Shown here in pieces: positions 41,322-43,699 of a stretch of DNA of 43,699 bases. Below the pieces are notes generated by a model that was not told the origin of the DNA, searched no databases, and saw only the letters and a program-made list of their open reading frames with translations. Within the stretch, counting starts at the first letter, position 1. Each line of letters starts with the position of its first letter. The position numbers and the translations under genes were made by a program. This stretch comes from DASXSB01 sp036506275 (GTDB lineage: Bacteria > Methylomirabilota > Methylomirabilia > Rokubacteriales > CSP1-6): assembly GCA_036506275.1 (NCBI GenBank), contig DASXSB010000019.1:1-43699 (forward strand), written 5' to 3'.

Positions 41322-41384
41322 GCCTAACGCTGCGTTAAGCGGCGGCGCGCTTGCGCGCCGGCCGACTTCAACGCTGAGTTGGGC
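41322..41384 (-). other. attC site (clearest copy)
   Basis: Cores GCCTAAC (41322-41328) and GTTGGGC (41378-41384), 63 bases. Arms GCGTTAAGCGG and CCGACTTCAACGC with one extra base, around a near-perfect CGGCGCGC-TT-GCGCGCCG hairpin. Very close in form to the 60-bp attC sites of mobile integrons (aadA type). Confidence 0.9.
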
Positions 41385-41399
41385 GCGTCGGCGCATGGC

Positions 41400-42240
41400 C
41401 TATTCAATCAGCTGGTCCGCCCGCAGCAGCAGCCACTGCGGGATGGTAACGCCGAGGGCTTTGGCGGTCTTGGCGTTGATGACCAGGACGAACTTCGTTG
41501 GGAGCTCGACCGGAAGATCACCAGGCTTGGCGCCTTTAAGAATTCGATCAACGTAAGAGGCGGTTCGACGGAATAGTTCCACATCGTCTGGCGAGTACGA
41601 CATGAGGCCACCGCGTTCGACAACGGCCCGATATGTCCCCATGACCGGCAGTCGGTACGAGGCCGCTAACTTCACCGCTGCCGGCTGCAGCACTTGGCTC
41701 TGGCCAGAGAGCCACAGCGCGGCCTCGGCCCGCCAAGCAGCAATGCGTTTGAACGTCTCGGACAGCTCTCCGGGCGTCTGCACGGGGAAAAAATGAATAT
41801 CAACCTTAAGGGCGGGCGCGGCGCGCTGCACATCTTCCATCTGCAGCGAATTGAGCGGATCGTCAGGGTTGAAGAGAGCGGCGATGCGGTTCGCTCCCGG
41901 CACGGCTTCCTTCACCAACGCCAGGCGCTTGGCGGCAAGCTCGCGGCTGATGTTCGAGATCCCAGTGACGTTCCCGCCGGGACGCGCCAGGTTAGAGACG
42001 ATCCCCATCGCGACCGGATCACCCACGATGGCCATCACGATCGGTATCTGTTTGGTCGCCTGAACGGCCGCACCCGAGCCCGGGTGTTGATGGCCACGAT
42101 GACATCGACGCGAGCGTCGACGTTCCCTGGCGAGGGCCGGAAGCCGGTCGGACTTTCCCTCTGCCGATCGCAGCAGAACGCGCAGGTTTCAGTCACGGTC
42201 CCATCCCAGAGAACGCAACGTTTCGAGGAAGGTCGTGTCC
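41400..42240 (-). pseudogene. Decayed TrpX-like ABC substrate-binding protein gene
   Basis: The C-terminal two thirds is open (41400-42038: SNLARPGGNVTGISN, YVDRILKGAKPGDLPVELPT, ending IPQWLLLRADQLIE). Upstream homology continues in three frames: VDVIVAINT is one frame off (break near 42080-42086), EGKSDRLPALARE in another (break near 42118-42124), and a TGA at 42191-42189 interrupts FLETLRSLGWDRD / NLRVLLRSAEGK. The first about 55 codons and the signal peptide are absent, replaced by the IS256-type element. Clearly inactive. Confidence 0.85.
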
Positions 42241-43600
42241 CGGGTCTGGTGGAAAAAAGAAGTGGCGCATTCTTCTGGTTGGTGAAGTGCACGACCAAAA
42301 CGCCGCCTGCCAGGGCGGCCACCGGAGGAACGCGCCATGGGAAAGGGTATCAGCAAGCCGGTCGGAGCACATGAGCTTGAGTCCGTCTCGCTCGGCGCAC
42401 TGATCCACCGGCACGTCCGCGCTGCGATCGAGACCGCCGTGCACGAGGAGTTGCGGACCGCGCTCGGCACGAGCCCTTATGAGCGCAGTGAAGTCCGGCG
42501 TGGGTATCGCAATGGAATCAGGGAGCGGACACTCACGGGACCGACTGGCGCGGTTGCGCTCGCGTTGCCTCGGGCCACCCTTTTCCGCGGCGCCAGCGCG
42601 AAAGAGTGGACCTCGACGATCGTCCCGCGCTATCAGCGGCGAATGCCGGAAGTCAATGAAGCGATCGTCGCAACGTACTTGGCGGGCGGCAACACCCGAC
42701 GGATTCGCGGCGCGCTCCAGCCGCTGCTCAAGGCCGCGCCCCTCTCGAAGAGCGCAGTGTCTCGCGTCATCGCCGCGCTGAAGGACGCCCTGGAGATATG
42801 GCGGACACGCTCGCTCGCCGACCTGGACGTCACCTACGTCTACCTCGATGGCTTTGCCCTGCGCGTGCGAAGCGCTGGAAGAGTAGTCGGCGTGCCGCTG
42901 CTCGGCGTCGTCGGCGTCCTCGCGGACGGCCGAAAGCACCTCCTCAGGTTGGAGCTGTGCAACGGCGAGTCGTTCGCCGCGTGGAAGGGCTGCCTCGAGG
43001 ATCTCGTCGCGCGCGGGTTGCGAGCACCCGTGCTGGCCATCATCGACGGTAATGCCGGGCTGCGCCGGGCCGTCGGTGAGATCTGGCCGCGGGCGGCCGT
43101 TCAACGCTGTTGTGTCCACAAGCTCCGGAATCTTGAGCGTAAGGCGCCGAAGCATGTGCTGGCCGACATACGCGATGACTTCCACCGCATCGTGTACGCT
43201 GCGAGCGGTGACGCCGCCCGCGCGGCCTACGGGGCCTTCGAGCGCACCTGGGCCAAGCGCTGCCCAGGCGTCGTGACGAGCCTTCGCGAAGGCGGCGACG
43301 AGCTGCTCACAGTCTTTGCCTTCCCCAAAGCGCAGTGGAAGGCGCTGCGGACCACGAACACGATTGAGCGACTTCATGGGGAATTTCGCCGGCGCGTGAA
43401 GACGCAAGGCTCGCTGCCGAGCGAAGACGCGGCCGTCGTGCTGCTCTTCAGCCTCGTGGCGACCGGCCAGATCAAGTTGCGCAGGATCGACGGCTGGCAG
43501 AAGATCGCCACCGTGCTCAGCCAGAACACGTTGGTAGCGGCATGATTACCGCGGCCTAGAAGGCGACGACCCGCGATGCGGTGCGCAGTGGTCGAGGTCA
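42240..43600 (+). mobile_element. IS256-family insertion sequence (ends approximate)
   Basis: Transposase gene 42337-43545 with about 95 bases on the left (starting near the break in the binding-protein gene, at or just after 42240) and an undefined right end before the new gene at 43662. I could not find a convincing pair of terminal inverted repeats or a target-site duplication; GGGTC at 42242 and its complement at 43568 share only five bases. The boundaries are therefore estimates. Confidence 0.6.
42337..43545 (+). CDS. IS256/mutator-family transposase
   Basis: 402 residues, full length for the family. Landmarks: SEVRRGYRNGIRERTL near the N-terminus, a catalytic Asp in VYLDGF, a second in AIIDGNAGL, the QRCCVHKLRN motif, and the catalytic Glu region TTNTIERLHGEFRRR. 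Moves DNA by a DDE mechanism. The reading frame is intact, so the element may still be active. It sits at the attI-proximal end of the cassette array next to a truncated gene. Confidence 0.95.
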   Translation: MGKGISKPVGAHELESVSLGALIHRHVRAAIETAVHEELRTALGTSPYERSEVRRGYRNGIRERTLTGPTGAVALALPRATLFRGASAKEWTSTIVPRYQRRMPEVNEAIVATYLAGGNTRRIRGALQPLLKAAPLSKSAVSRVIAALKDALEIWRTRSLADLDVTYVYLDGFALRVRSAGRVVGVPLLGVVGVLADGRKHLLRLELCNGESFAAWKGCLEDLVARGLRAPVLAIIDGNAGLRRAVGEIWPRAAVQRCCVHKLRNLERKAPKHVLADIRDDFHRIVYAASGDAARAAYGAFERTWAKRCPGVVTSLREGGDELLTVFAFPKAQWKALRTTNTIERLHGEFRRRVKTQGSLPSEDAAVVLLFSLVATGQIKLRRIDGWQKIATVLSQNTLVAA

Positions 43601-43661
43601 TCTGGACGATGACGAGCGCCGCGGGGAGCGACCGCCTGCGAATTCAGAAACGAGGACAACC

Positions 43662-43699
43662 ATGAAAATGAGGAGATTCATTTTCGCCTTGTCGTTCGT
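43662..43699 (+). CDS. Start of a secreted or membrane protein (runs off window)
   Basis: ATG at 43662 (or 43668) with GAGGA five bases upstream. Only 12 residues are visible, MKMRRFIFALSF, a basic then hydrophobic start typical of a signal peptide. Too short to name. Confidence 0.5.
   Translation, partial: MKMRRFIFALSF

Larger units (their letters stand above)
32019..41384 (-). mobile_element. Integron gene-cassette array without integrase in view (CALIN-like)
   Basis: Nine attC-like sites (listed separately) separate short single- or few-gene units. All recognisable genes read on the minus strand, and stop codons of two lie inside the terminal GTTRRRY core, as in classical cassettes. In the clearest sites one arm has an extra base; its position says the attC sites are also oriented on the minus strand, so genes and sites agree. 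The attI/integrase side should lie towards higher coordinates, where instead a decayed binding-protein gene and an IS256-type element are found. Several cassettes (35205-35675, 40883-41317) have visibly lower GC than the chromosome around them. Confidence 0.82.

Noticed and set aside
32019..41384. A CRISPR array or simple repeat family
   Set aside because: The repeated elements share only short core ends and paired arms, vary in length (56-81 bases) and flank full genes; this is the attC pattern and not direct repeats with spacers.
42189..42191. The in-frame TGA in the binding-protein remnant as a second Sec codon
   Set aside because: The site is not a redox position, and two frameshifts lie close by; this is ordinary pseudogene decay.
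42240..43661. Exact terminal inverted repeats and target duplication of the IS256-type element
   Set aside because: Only a five-base match (GGGTC) could be found between the two sides, too short to define ends.

Overview
The window is very GC-rich, with tightly packed genes, frequent 1-16 bp overlaps and many GTG starts. Several families recur: TrpX-type (PF04392-like) substrate-binding proteins, class III cyclases, and NtrC-type and ECF regulators. This suggests an uncultured soil or subsurface bacterium of the Rokubacteria/Methylomirabilota or a deltaproteobacterial/acidobacterial type. The taxonomic guess is inference; no rRNA or marker gene is present. No tRNA, rRNA or CRISPR array was found, and no stretch above about 300 bases lacks a gene or a recognisable remnant.

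Layout. (1) 1-2855 (+): the end of a YbhF-like ABC ATPase and two ABC-2 permeases, forming a drug-type exporter. (2) 13476-2864 (-): one co-directional run of a ROK sugar kinase, two tandem alpha/beta-hydrolase/glycosyltransferase fusion proteins, an OsmC-like protein, a V4R/GAF histidine kinase, a receiver-cyclase and a sigma-54 activator. A -24/-12 sequence lies directly in front of the first gene. (3) 13674-16484: a cupredoxin plus Tat metallophosphoesterase operon and an ECF sigma/anti-sigma operon, divergent. Each side carries the same GGAAC-N16-CGTT promoter. (4) 16523-20398 (-): a beta-propeller lipoprotein-like protein, a TIGR03943/DUF318 permease pair and a secreted cyclase-family hydrolase. 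(5) 20607-22915 (+): a sterol-desaturase-like hydroxylase and two transferases of the types named rSAM/selenodomain-associated. (6) 31395-22909 (-): a GntR regulator, a SelA-like PLP enzyme, a polar amino-acid ABC importer, a class IV aminotransferase, an AhpD/CMD-family protein, a radical SAM protein and a degenerate metallophosphoesterase.

The best single find is in block 6. The AhpD/CMD gene (24580-25404) is interrupted by an in-frame TGA exactly at the second Cys of its CxxC-xxx-H active site (CEY-TGA-LVAH). A perfect 6-bp hairpin sits at the distance expected for a bacterial SECIS. It is therefore very probably a selenoprotein that ordinary annotation would split in two.

(7) 32.0-41.4 kb is an integron gene-cassette array. 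Nine attC-like sites have simple core sites and paired arms with an extra base on one arm. They separate genes that all read on the minus strand, in the orientation the attC sites predict. No integrase is present in the window (CALIN-like). Cargo includes acetyltransferase, methyltransferase, cyclase, GAF, AhpD-like and TrpX-type binding-protein genes. Several have variable base composition and three show decay. The attI-proximal end is a ruined binding-protein gene abutting an IS256-family element (transposase 42337-43545). A new plus-strand secreted-protein gene begins at 43662 and runs off the window.
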